Below are positions 44,617-54,100 of a stretch of 64,000 bases of DNA, piece by piece. Origin of the DNA: Dyadobacter sp. SG02 (lineage in GTDB: Bacteria > Bacteroidota > Bacteroidia > Cytophagales > Spirosomataceae); NCBI RefSeq assembly GCF_900109045.1, contig NZ_FNYL01000003.1:587134-651133 (forward strand), read 5' to 3'. The translations under genes were made by a program, and so were the position numbers. Position 1 is the first letter of the stretch. The number at the start of each line of letters is the position of its first letter. The notes under the pieces are model-generated. The model saw only the letters and a program-made list of their open reading frames with translations, was not told the DNA's origin and made no database searches.

Positions 44617-44904
44617 ATGTCAACAACGAACAAAATCATTTTAGGGATAGTAAGTGCGGCAGTTGCGGGCGCGGTAATCGGCCTGCTGCTGGCACCGGAG
44701 GATAGCAAGAAGACGATCAAAAAGTTGAAAAAGAAAACCAACGACCTGGCGGGTGACCTGATTGCCGCATTGGAAAAAAGCAAGGCAAAGGCGGCCGATG
44801 CCGCCACTCAGCTCAAAAAGGAGGGGGAGACGTACGCCGACGAGGCAGCCGGAAAAGCCGGGGAGTACGTTGATGCCGCCCATGAACAGGTAAGAAACCT
44901 TTGA
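44617..44904 (+). CDS. YtxH-domain small membrane protein
   Basis: The 95-residue protein starts with a membrane-spanning helix of the YtxH type (IILGIVSAAVAGAVIGLLLAP) with GxxxG-like spacing, followed by EDSKKTIKKLKKKTNDLAGD and a Lys/Ala-rich amphipathic helix (residues 45-90). YtxH proteins are often seen in stress or sporulation-related regulons; molecular role unknown. It is followed closely by a second small gene. Confidence 0.85.
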   Translation: MSTTNKIILGIVSAAVAGAVIGLLLAPEDSKKTIKKLKKKTNDLAGDLIAALEKSKAKAADAATQLKKEGETYADEAAGKAGEYVDAAHEQVRNL

Positions 44905-44915
44905 TAGAAAAAGTT

Positions 44916-45227
44916 ATGGAAGCAACCGGCGATCCGACAAAGTCGCGGAAGATAAAGGAAACCGTCTGCGAGACGGTCGACTACTTTAAAGAACTGATGG
45001 CAGCCGGCCCCGAGGGTATTGCGGGGCGCGGCATGGAAATCGGATTGGGCGCCCTGCTGGGAAAAACGGTCCTGAGGCGGCTCCCCGTGCCGTTCAACCT
45101 GATCGCGCCGCTGCTGATCGAGAAGGTCATTATGAAGCATGGCGTAGAGGAAGGGCGGGAGTTACTGCTGAAAGGCCTGTACTGGGTCAAGAACGCGACC
45201 GACGAAAAGCCTTTACGGCCAGCCTGA
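44916..45227 (+). CDS. Hypothetical small protein, partner of the YtxH protein
   Basis: A 103-residue protein of no family known to me. After a charged N-terminus (EATGDPTKSRKIKETV) there is an amphipathic helix and a hydrophobic glycine-rich stretch near residues 36-48 (GRGMEIGLGALLGK), then a second hydrophobic segment (PVPFNLIAPLLIEKVI). The ATG lies 11 bases after the YtxH stop; a TTG at 44901 overlapping that stop is an alternative. Translation coupling and shared small-membrane-protein character suggest that the two act together. Confidence 0.72.
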   Translation: MEATGDPTKSRKIKETVCETVDYFKELMAAGPEGIAGRGMEIGLGALLGKTVLRRLPVPFNLIAPLLIEKVIMKHGVEEGRELLLKGLYWVKNATDEKPLRPA

Positions 45228-45250
45228 CCATACCGAAAAATCCAGGTTTG

Positions 45251-45278
45251 CGAAACCCTCCCTTTCCGGAGGGTTTCG
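45251..45278. terminator. Eleven-base-pair hairpin after the YtxH pair
   Basis: CGAAACCCTCC (45251-45261) pairs exactly with GGAGGGTTTCG (45268-45278) around a six-base loop. There is no strong T run after it on either strand, so termination is probable from position rather than proven. The next 360 bases (45290-45640) show no gene, motif or clear structure. Confidence 0.55.
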
Positions 45279-45615
45279 ACGTTTATGGGTAGGCAAGGGT
45301 TTTGCATCTCGTATAGTACCGTTCCGGAATGTTAAATGGTGCGCCCACAGCATTGCAATACCGGAAAAGCGGAAGCCGTGATCCTTTTGAATATACGATA
45401 TCTTTTGATTTTCAGTCATATGAGGCAACTTGCGGGTGACGACTGCCGGAAGAAGGCCCGGGTGCCCGACCGGATACTATGGGGCCGAAAGCGACTGTAA
45501 AAGCCGATAAACGGAACTTCGGGGGCGTTTTCGAATGGGGAGTAGCTCTACATTCTGAAATATTGTACTCAGTATGTGGAAATAACTACGCAATCTTCGG
45601 TAACGCACCTCTCTG

Positions 45616-45649
45616 TTGAGTCGAGATTAGATAAAGAGTCGTAAATTTA
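45616..45649 (+). promoter_or_regulatory. Possible promoter of rpoN
   Basis: TTG at 45616-45618 and TAAATTTA at 45642-45649 (seven of eight to TAnnTTTG) are 23 bases apart, the same spacing as in the DinB promoter. It would give a leader of about 33 bases before the rpoN ATG. Confidence 0.4.
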
Positions 45650-45688
45650 AAGCACCAAGACAATGTAAATTTTACCCTTAGTTGCTAT

Positions 45689-47131
45689 ATGCAAAGACAG
45701 ACGCAGACGCAGAGACAGACATTAAAATACTCTCCCTTGCAAATTCAGATGCTGAATTTACTGCACCTGACTACAATGGAGCTTGAACAAAGGATTAAGG
45801 AAGAACTGGAAGAAAACCCTATACTGGAAGAAGGGAAAGAGGAGAGTACGGCGGAAGATGCGCCCGAGGAGTTCGACGATGCAGACAGTTCGTCGGGTGG
45901 TGAAGACAATTCCGTACAAGATTATTACGACTGGGATGAGTTCCGGGACGACGATATTCCCGATTACAAAACGTACGCGAACAACCAGTCGGCGGACAAT
46001 GAATTATATACCCGGCCGATGGTGGAGGCGATCTCTTTCAGGGACGACCTCAAACAGCAGGTACACTTTCTGCAACTGGATGAACGTCAGCAACTGATCG
46101 CCGACTTCATCCTCGACTCGCTCGACGAGGACGGATTCCTGAGAAGGGAAAGCGATGTGATTGCGGACGATATTTCATTTGCGAACAGCATGTTTATCGA
46201 TACCGACGAAGTGAGCACAATGCTGAAAATCATCCAACAGCTTGATCCGCCGGGCATTGCGGCCAGCGATTTGCGGGAGTGCCTGCTCATCCAGCTCAAC
46301 CGCATGGACAATCAGAACGACACCTGGAAATGGGCGTACAAGATCGTCACCGATGCATTTGATGAGCTCGGCTCGCGCAATTACGACAAGATCATGCGGA
46401 TCACCGGGCTGGACGAGGAGTCGTTGAAAAAGGCGATTCAGCTAATTACCACGCTGAATCCGAAACCAGCCTCTGGCTTGCGCAACGATTCGATCGTGAA
46501 CGAAAGCATCAAGCCGGATTTTATGCTCTGGTATACCGAGGACGGGGAGATCGAAGTACAGCTGACCTGGGGAAATAGCCCCGCATTGAAGCTGAATAAG
46601 GTTTTTACCCAAATGGCGGAGCAGAAGCAGGACAAAGCCACCAACCAGTTCCTGAAAAACAAGATGAATTCGGCGAAGTGGTTCATCGACGCCATCAAGC
46701 AGCGGGAAAACACGATGCTGAATACACTGAAGGCTATCGTAAGGCTGCAATACGATTATTTTCAGACCGGCGATATCAAAAAGCTTCGGCCGATGATCCT
46801 GAAAGACGTGGCGGAAATCATCGATATGGATATTTCTACCGTATCTCGAGTGACGACCAACAAATACGTGCAGACGCCCTTCGGGATTGTGCTGCTGAAA
46901 GACCTCTTCACGGAAGGCGTAACGAACGAGGACGGTACGGAGGTTTCGAACCGCGAGATCCAGGAGGCGATCCGAGAAATCGTGGTGGATGAGGACAAAC
47001 GCCACCCCTATAATGACCAACAGATTACAGACATGCTTGCCGAAAAAGGCTACTCCGTCGCCAGAAGGACGGTGGCCAAGTATCGCGAGCAATTGAATAT
47101 ACCTACCGCGAGGTTGAGAGTTACTATTTAA
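45689..47131 (+). CDS. rpoN: RNA polymerase sigma-54 factor
   Basis: The N-terminal activator-interaction region is Gln/Leu-rich (LKYSPLQIQMLNLLHLTTME), followed by an acidic region (residues about 40-105, many Asp and Glu). The core-binding domain and helix-turn-helix follow (DISTVSRVTTNKYVQTPFG). The C-terminal RpoN box ARRTVAKYRE (about residues 458-467) recognises the -24 promoter element. At 480 residues it is normal for Bacteroidota. Sigma-54 needs an AAA+ activator to open the promoter, and such an activator is encoded immediately downstream. Confidence 0.95.
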   Translation: MQRQTQTQRQTLKYSPLQIQMLNLLHLTTMELEQRIKEELEENPILEEGKEESTAEDAPEEFDDADSSSGGEDNSVQDYYDWDEFRDDDIPDYKTYANNQSADNELYTRPMVEAISFRDDLKQQVHFLQLDERQQLIADFILDSLDEDGFLRRESDVIADDISFANSMFIDTDEVSTMLKIIQQLDPPGIAASDLRECLLIQLNRMDNQNDTWKWAYKIVTDAFDELGSRNYDKIMRITGLDEESLKKAIQLITTLNPKPASGLRNDSIVNESIKPDFMLWYTEDGEIEVQLTWGNSPALKLNKVFTQMAEQKQDKATNQFLKNKMNSAKWFIDAIKQRENTMLNTLKAIVRLQYDYFQTGDIKKLRPMILKDVAEIIDMDISTVSRVTTNKYVQTPFGIVLLKDLFTEGVTNEDGTEVSNREIQEAIREIVVDEDKRHPYNDQQITDMLAEKGYSVARRTVAKYREQLNIPTARLRVTI

Positions 47132-47161
47132 ATCAAACCAAGTTAAGCCCTTACACCCGGC

Positions 47162-48622
47162 ATGAAAAAAATAGTTGTTGTTGATGATGAAGCGGATATT
47201 TGCTTCTTGTTGAAGCGTTTTTTGTCAAAAAATGATTTTATAGTAGAAACAGCCCAGAATGGCAAAGACGGGCTCGCATTGATCGAATCCATGTCACCGG
47301 ACCTTGTCATGACCGATTTCAGGCTCGGGGATATTACCGGGACTGAACTGCTTACGACGATCAAATCCAAAAGGCCCAACGTTCCCGTCCTGATCATTAC
47401 CGGGTATTCGGATATCAAGGTGGCGGTGAATGTGATGAAGCTGGGCGCATATGACTACATTACCAAGCCGCTGTTTCCCGACGAAATCCTGGTTACTGTA
47501 AAGAAGGCCATAGCCGACGCCGAGGCATCGGAAAATGACGATCAGCAATATGTTGCCCCGTCATCTTCTGACGGTAGTGCGGAACCGGTGAAGTCGTCAC
47601 GCAAGAGCAGCTTACGTACCAAAGCAGGCTACGTGATGGGCAGCAGTGAGGTCTCGGACAACTTGTTCCGGCAAGTCGATCTTGTGGCTCCTACCAATTT
47701 CAGCGTGATCATTTATGGCGAAAGCGGTTCCGGAAAAGAAGCTATCGCACAGGAAATTCATAATCGGTCGAAGCGCAGGGATATGCCGTTCGTGGCGATG
47801 GACTGCGGCGCTATATCAAAGGAACTGGCGGGTAGTGAACTGTTCGGGCATGAAAAAGGCTCTTTTACCGGTGCATTGCAGACCAAAATAGGGCATTTCG
47901 AGCTAGCGAACGGCGGTACGCTGTTTCTGGACGAGGTTTCCAACCTTTCCTACGAAATACAGGTTGCGTTGCTGCGCGTCGTGCAGGAGCGCAAGATGCG
48001 CCGCATTGGCGGGTCGAAGGAGATTGATCTCGATGTGCGCATTATCGTGGCTAGTAACGAGCGTTTGCTGGATTCGGCGCGTAGCGGCAAATTCCGGGAA
48101 GACCTTTATTACCGTTTCAACGAATTTACGATTGAGGTACCCGCATTGCGTAACCGCAGGGACGACCTGATGCTTTTTGCCGGGGCGTTCCTCGAAACGA
48201 CCAATGTGGAATTGGGCAAGAATGTGAAAGGGTTTTCGGAAGAGGTGAAAAACGATTTCGTCAACTATTCATGGCCCGGTAACCTTCGCGAGCTGAAAAA
48301 CGTGATCAAGCGTGCGACGCTGCTTTCGGACGGCGAGCTGATCGAGGAAAAGGCATTGCCGTTCGAGATCGTAAATTATAAGCGCCTGAAAGACCTCGAC
48401 GACGAGCCGGCGCCGACGGCAAGTTCAGCGGGATCGTCGCTGGCGGACAGCGTTGACGGCGAGGAAACCAAGCCGAGCCTGAAAACCGTAGCCAACGAGG
48501 CCGAATATGATATGATCATGCAGGTATTGCGGGATGTTAATTTTAACAAGAGTAAAGCCGCGCGGTTACTGAACATTGACCGGAAGACGCTTTATAATAA
48601 AATGAAACAATTTGATATCTGA
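47162..48622 (+). CDS. NtrC-family sigma-54-dependent response regulator
   Basis: Three domains: receiver (residues 1-120, phosphoacceptor Asp52 in MTDFRLGD), AAA+ (about 155-390), and a Fis-type helix-turn-helix (NKSKAARLLNIDRKTLYNKM) at the C-terminus. Walker A is GESGSGKEA (about residue 186). The sigma-54 contact loop reads GSFTGA (about residue 232) instead of the usual GAFTGA; Walker B is LFLDEV. It is 30 bases downstream of rpoN, so both are probably co-transcribed. The kinase downstream is the expected phosphate donor. Confidence 0.94.
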   Translation: MKKIVVVDDEADICFLLKRFLSKNDFIVETAQNGKDGLALIESMSPDLVMTDFRLGDITGTELLTTIKSKRPNVPVLIITGYSDIKVAVNVMKLGAYDYITKPLFPDEILVTVKKAIADAEASENDDQQYVAPSSSDGSAEPVKSSRKSSLRTKAGYVMGSSEVSDNLFRQVDLVAPTNFSVIIYGESGSGKEAIAQEIHNRSKRRDMPFVAMDCGAISKELAGSELFGHEKGSFTGALQTKIGHFELANGGTLFLDEVSNLSYEIQVALLRVVQERKMRRIGGSKEIDLDVRIIVASNERLLDSARSGKFREDLYYRFNEFTIEVPALRNRRDDLMLFAGAFLETTNVELGKNVKGFSEEVKNDFVNYSWPGNLRELKNVIKRATLLSDGELIEEKALPFEIVNYKRLKDLDDEPAPTASSAGSSLADSVDGEETKPSLKTVANEAEYDMIMQVLRDVNFNKSKAARLLNIDRKTLYNKMKQFDI

Positions 48623-48642
48623 CAGCGGAACAGCAAGAGGGA

Positions 48643-50073
48643 ATGAATAGCAAACTGATCAGGGTATTGTTGGTGGATGACGACGAGGATGATTACTTCC
48701 TGACGCGTGAATATTTTCAGGATCTGGTCAACTGGAAGTTCGATATTACCTGGTGCGCCACTTTCAGGGAGGCCGAGGCGCAAATCAAGCAAAACAAATT
48801 CGACCTATACCTGTTCGATTACCTGCTCGGCGAGAATACGGGCATCGACCTGATCGAGCTGGCCTGCAATTTCGAATGCGAGGAGCCGATTATCCTGCTG
48901 ACGGGCAAGGGAGATACCAAGATTGCCGTGGAGGCATTGCGCCTCGGAGCGGCCGATTACCTCATCAAAAGCGAACTGGACGCCGAGAAACTGGAACGCA
49001 GCATTCGGTATGCATTGGAGCGGACGTCCGTTCTGAAAGCCTTGCGCCACAGCGAGCGTCGCTACCGCCGGATTTTCGAAGAATCGAACGACTTCCTCTT
49101 CATCAGCGATCTGGAAGGAAATATTATCGATTTCAATGAGGCGGCCAGCATGCTTACCGGCTATTCTGGTGAGCAGTTGAAGGAAAAGAAAATCACCGAA
49201 CTCGTAGAAGACCCGCTGTTCGCGACCCGCTGGATGGATATTACCGACCAGCCCATTCACGACCATGAGGTGCGCCTCCTGACCAGGGACGCCGAGAAAA
49301 AATACTGTCTTTTTTCAGCCTCCGTGGAGGTAGACGATGATCATCCCTATATCCAGGGCCGTTTGCACGATATGACTGCCCGGAAGCAATCGGAAAAAGA
49401 AAGGTTGTTTTCGGAAAAAATGGCGGTGACAGGCCGGCTCGTGCGTATGCTCGCGCACGAGGTGCGTAATCCGCTCACAAATGTGAACCTCTCGGCGGAG
49501 CAACTCGAAATGGAGCTGGCCGACGAAGACCACAAGTTCTACACGCAGATTATCAAGCGTAACTGCACGCGTATTAACGACCTTATTACGCAGCTGCTGC
49601 AACCGTCGAGTTCAGAGGATATCGAGTTGGTGGAGAGCTCGGTGCATTCGGTGCTGAGCCAGGCGATCAACGCAGCGCTGGACCGGGTGCAGCTCAAAAG
49701 GATCCAGATCGTCAACGAATTCGCGGATGAAGAACTGGCATTACCGCTGGACCGGGTTTCGCTGCAAATGGCCTTTCTAAACCTCATTACCAATGCCATC
49801 GAAGCGATGGAGGAAGACCGCGGCATACTACGCATCTCAACCAGAACTTACGGCGATCACATTCAAGTTGTATTTGTCGATAATGGCTCGGGCATCAGTG
49901 AGGAGCATATGGACAAGATTTTCGAACCCTATTTCACGGGGAAAAACAATGGAATGGGTATCGGCTTGTCGACAACCATGAGTATTATCCATGCGCATCA
50001 CGGGCGCATCGAGGTGCAGTCGGAGCTGGGCGTGGGGACTACATTCACCATTAGTTTCCAGATTGCCAAATAG
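48643..50073 (+). CDS. Soluble REC-PAS hybrid histidine kinase
   Basis: Residues 1-120 are a receiver domain (phosphoacceptor Asp in LYLFDYLLGE), about 130-250 a PAS domain (RRIFEESNDFLFISD), then HisKA with LAHEVRNPLTNVNLS (His near 270) and an HATPase with NLITNAIEAM, DNGSGIS and GMGIGLSTTMSII. There is no membrane helix or signal peptide, so it senses inside the cell or through the receiver. It follows the NtrC-type regulator by 20 bases. The H-box HEVRNPL is of the NtrB type, which fits an NtrB/NtrC-like pair. Confidence 0.92.
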   Translation: MNSKLIRVLLVDDDEDDYFLTREYFQDLVNWKFDITWCATFREAEAQIKQNKFDLYLFDYLLGENTGIDLIELACNFECEEPIILLTGKGDTKIAVEALRLGAADYLIKSELDAEKLERSIRYALERTSVLKALRHSERRYRRIFEESNDFLFISDLEGNIIDFNEAASMLTGYSGEQLKEKKITELVEDPLFATRWMDITDQPIHDHEVRLLTRDAEKKYCLFSASVEVDDDHPYIQGRLHDMTARKQSEKERLFSEKMAVTGRLVRMLAHEVRNPLTNVNLSAEQLEMELADEDHKFYTQIIKRNCTRINDLITQLLQPSSSEDIELVESSVHSVLSQAINAALDRVQLKRIQIVNEFADEELALPLDRVSLQMAFLNLITNAIEAMEEDRGILRISTRTYGDHIQVVFVDNGSGISEEHMDKIFEPYFTGKNNGMGIGLSTTMSIIHAHHGRIEVQSELGVGTTFTISFQIAK

Positions 50074-50074
50074 T

Positions 50075-50104
50075 AGCCGACGACGACGTTAGGCGGCTTT
50101 TTTC
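50075..50104 (+). terminator. Weak intrinsic terminator after the kinase gene
   Basis: AGCCG (50076-50079 with preceding A) pairs with CGGCT (50094-50098) across a 14-base loop, directly followed by seven T residues. Short stem but good T run and right position for the rpoN operon end. Confidence 0.55.
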
Positions 50105-50157
50105 ATGCAACGATCGGGCATTGATGTGCGTAAGGGGAGAAAAACCGGCGCACTTCT

Positions 50158-51021
50158 ATGAAACCCATTTTTACATTCCTCTTCGTTGTTGCATTTCTTC
50201 AGGTCCGGGCGCAGGACGCGGACTACTACCGGAAAATTTATACCAAACCCATTGGCGCAAAGCCCTACAATACCGAATCGTTACTGAAAAAATTCGGGGA
50301 TGTGAAAGTCCATGACCGCTGGTATGTGGGCGTGAGCGGCTTTGTGCGGAGCGACAAGAACACGATCGATAACAATTTCGACGAATTGATAGGTACCCAA
50401 TCTCCCACGGTCTCGGCCTGGGGTGCTACCGCGGGATGGGTTTTCAAAGAACAATGGAATGTGGAGCTGGAATATGACCGTGCCGCCATTCATAATGTGC
50501 TGATGATTTACGGAGATAACCCATTGAAATACCAAATGGAAAACGACAAGAACAGCCTGATCCTGCGTGGGAAAATGCGGCTGCTCTGGGGGAAACCTTC
50601 GGTCCGCAAGTCGGCATTCTGGATCAGTGCGGGCGCGGGGCTGGTACCTAACTCGGGCAGGTCAAAAGACTATATGGAATTCTCGGGCTATCGGGACAGG
50701 GGGCGTCGGCAGGGAGTGGACACGCTGTTCATGTCTAGCGATACACGCATTGCGAAATCCATGACGGGGCTCGTGGAGGCGTCGGCCGAATACGTGATCA
50801 AGGTTGCGAAATCGATCGATATGTCTCTTTTTGCCCGGAAACAATGGGGGATGGGCAATTCACTTACAACCGACCTGGTATACAAAGTGAATGGTGTGGA
50901 ACTGGAACGGGCGAGGATCGAAGGCGATGGCACGGGCTGGAACTTCGGGGTTTCGCTGCGTTATGTATTTCACATCGGCTATGACTTCTCTAATTTGAAC
51001 CACAATAGCGGAAAAATATAG
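50158..51021 (+). CDS. Outer-membrane beta-barrel protein
   Basis: Signal peptide (KPIFTFLFVVAFLQVRAQ) followed by about 270 residues with alternating strands and an aromatic-rich end (GWNFGVSLRYVFHIGY), as in Bacteroidota outer-membrane barrel proteins. GWVFKEQWNVELEYDRA and LVEASAEYVIKVAKSIDM are other strands. I can assign no transport or binding function. It converges on the CzcA gene and is separated from it by the palindromic element at 51062-51127. Confidence 0.82.
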   Translation: MKPIFTFLFVVAFLQVRAQDADYYRKIYTKPIGAKPYNTESLLKKFGDVKVHDRWYVGVSGFVRSDKNTIDNNFDELIGTQSPTVSAWGATAGWVFKEQWNVELEYDRAAIHNVLMIYGDNPLKYQMENDKNSLILRGKMRLLWGKPSVRKSAFWISAGAGLVPNSGRSKDYMEFSGYRDRGRRQGVDTLFMSSDTRIAKSMTGLVEASAEYVIKVAKSIDMSLFARKQWGMGNSLTTDLVYKVNGVELERARIEGDGTGWNFGVSLRYVFHIGYDFSNLNHNSGKI

Positions 51022-51028
51022 ACGGCAT

Positions 51029-51127
51029 ATGATTGAGTTGTCAGCCTGAGCTTATGATTAAGTTGTCAGCCTGAGCGCAGTCGAAGGCCGTCGCCATACC
51101 GCAACGGCCTTCGACTACGCTGACAAC
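51029..51127. repeat. Direct repeat plus long hairpin, possible intergenic palindromic element
   Basis: A 23-base direct repeat differing at one base (51029-51051 and 51054-51076) is followed by a long hairpin: 51062-51070 pairs with 51119-51127, and GTCGAAGGCCGT (51080-51091) pairs with 51104-51115. The word TGAGCGCAGTCGAAGG is typical of dispersed intergenic palindromes in this phylum, as I recall. It lies between two convergent genes, so it can serve as a bidirectional transcription end. Confidence 0.75.
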
Positions 51128-51165
51128 ACACGGTAATTTTGCCCTTTTACCGCAATCTAATGTTT

Positions 51166-54100
51166 TCAAGCATACTTCGAAACCTTAACCTTCCGGTTGA
51201 AGAACCCGTAAATGATCGGGAATATCAACAGCGTGAGCACGGTAGCGGTGATCAATCCACCGATTACTACGATGGCGAGTGGCTTTTGGGTTTCGGAGCC
51301 TATTCCTGTTGAAACGGCGGCAGGTAGCAAACCGATGGCAGCCATCAATGCGGTCATGATCACCGGCCTGATACGCGATTTTACCCCTTCCCTGATCGCC
51401 TCGTCCAGCGACATTCGCGCAGCCAGGTTTTTGTTGAATACTGAAATCAATATCACTCCATTCTGAACGCAGAGACCAAAAAGGGCTATAAAACCTACCC
51501 CTGCGGAAATACCGAAGTTCATATGCGTGACGTGCAGCGCGAGGATACCGCCGATCAATGCGAACGGAACGTTGATCAGGACGAGTCCGGCATCTTTGGC
51601 ATTGCTGAACATGATGAACAGCAGAATGAATATGCCGACCAAACTGATAGGTACCACCTGGCCCAACCGGGCAGTGGCGCGTACCTGGTTTTCGAACTCG
51701 CCCGACCAGCTCACCGAGTAGCCTTTCGGCAATGAAGAGAGCAAAGGCTTCACTTTCGATTGTGCGTCGGCGATGGTACTGCCGAGGTCGCGCTCGCGGA
51801 CGGAGAATTTGACGCCGATGAAGCGCTTGTTATTGTCGCGGTACACGAATGCGGGGCCGGTAACGGTGCGGATGGTGGAGATTTCTTTCAATGGTATTTT
51901 ACCGCCGGTAAGTGTAGGCACCATCAATTGCTGGATATCGTCGACCGTGCGGCGGTACTGCTGCTCGTAACGCAAACGGATATCGAATTTCCGTTCCCCT
52001 TCGTACAAAATGGACGCCGTTTTACCGCCGATCGCCATTTCGATCACCGCCTGGGCATCGGCAATGCTCACGCCGTATTGCGCCATTTTGTGGTCGTGCA
52101 GAATCACGCTGATCTCCGGCTGGCCGATATTCCGCAGGATACCGACGTCTTTAATGCCCGGAACATCCTTGATCGCTTCCAGTACCTGGTTTGCTTTGTT
52201 GTTCAGCGTTTCGAGGTCGTCGCCATAGATTTTCACCGCATTACTCGCATTCATCCCTGCCACGGCTTCGGCCACGTTGTCGATAATCGGTTGCGAATAG
52301 TTGTAGTTAATGCCCTGGAATTGTTTCAGCTTCGTATCCATTTCCTCGATCAGGTCGTCCTGGCTGATCTTGCGTTTCCATTCATCCTTCGGTTTCAAAT
52401 TCACCTGCATTTGCACATAATAGAAGCCCGACGGGTCGGTACCGTCATTGGAACGGCCGGTTTGAGATAACACCCCGTTTACTTCCGGGAATTCATTCAG
52501 TTTGGCACGAAGCGTAGTCACCATTTTGGTCGTTTCGGCCAGAGAGCTGCTCATAGGCATTTTGGCTTCTACCCATAATGCGCCTTCATTGAGCGTCGGC
52601 AGAAACTCGGTACCAAGGAATTTCGAAGAAAAGAGCGTGACGCCCAGGAATGCAAATGCGAAGATTACGCTCAGCTTTTTACGCGCATAGCACCATTCAA
52701 AGCCGCGGACGACGGTCTTATCGAAGAAGCGGACGACCGGATTGCTCTTTTCACGCACATTCTTATTGAGCAAAATGGAACATAGCACCGGTACCAGCGT
52801 GAGCGTGTAAAGCAATGCCCCGAGTAATGCGAAGCCAAGCGTATAGGCCAGCGGGGTAAACATTTTGCCCTCCACTTTCTGGAAACTGAAAATGGGGATC
52901 AATGCGGTGATAATGATGAGTTTGGAGAAGAAAATAGCTTTGCCCAACTCTCCGCCGGTACGTTTGATGAGCCCGAGCTTGGAGAGCTTGTTGAATCTGT
53001 CCATCCCGTTCCGGTGCGCCAGATGATCGAGCGCTACAAATATCCCTTCCACCATTACCACAGCGCCGTCGATGATGATCCCGAAGTCGATGGCGCCCAT
53101 CGAGAGCAGGTTGGCCGACATGCCCTTCAATTTCAGACACATAAATGCGAAGAGCAGCGCCAGCGGAATGATAATGGACACAATGACGGTCGTGCGCCAA
53201 TCGGCCATGAAGAGGAACACGATCACGGTCACGAGCACAATGCCTTCCACGAGGTTGTGTTTCACGGTATGTGCACAGAACTCGATCAGGTTGTCGCGGT
53301 CGTAGAATGTGACCATTTTGACGTCCGGCGGAAGGATTTTGGTATTCAATTCCTCTATCTTGTCCTTCACCCGCGCCAGTACCTCACTCGGGTTTTCGCC
53401 TTTGCGTTGAACGACAATTCCTTCCACCACATCATCATTACCGTCGAGCCCCACCTGTCCCACACGCGGCATATCCGATTCTTTCACATCCGCCACATCC
53501 TTCACCAGCACCGGGTTATCTTTCACGTACTCGACAATGATGTTCTGAATGTCGGGAATAGAGTTCAGCAAGCCGATCCCGCGTACCACGTAAGCCTGCC
53601 CGTTCTTCTCGATCACGTCGCCGCCGACATTGATATTGCTCTTGGTCACAGCCTGGTACACTTCCAGCGGCGTAATGTTGTATTTCACGAGCTTGGTAGG
53701 GTTCACCTGTACCTCGTAGATCTTGTCGCGCCCGCCGAATGCGACCACGTCGGCCACGCCCGGCACGCTGCGGAGCTGGCGATCGATCACCCATTTGTGA
53801 AGGGTAAGCAGCTCGCGGCTGTCGCGGTCCTTGCTTTGCAATGTAAACCTGAAAATTTCACCGGTAGGGCCGTAAGGCGGCTGCACGTCGGGCTCCACGC
53901 CGTCGGGTAGCGAAACAGTGCGCAGCTGGTTGTTGACCTGCTGCCGGGCGAAAAAGTCCTCGACATTATCGTCAAAAATGATTTTGACAATGCTCAAACC
54001 GAACATGGTCGTGCTCCGTACATTGGTTTTCTGCTGGACGGAGTTCATGGCAACTTCGATCGGTACCGTTACGAAGCGCTCGATTTCTTCCGCGCTGCGC

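Noticed and set aside
45213..45428. Small minus-strand frame near the YtxH pair
   Set aside because: Runs through the hairpin at 45251-45278 and overlaps the end of a better gene; no family features.
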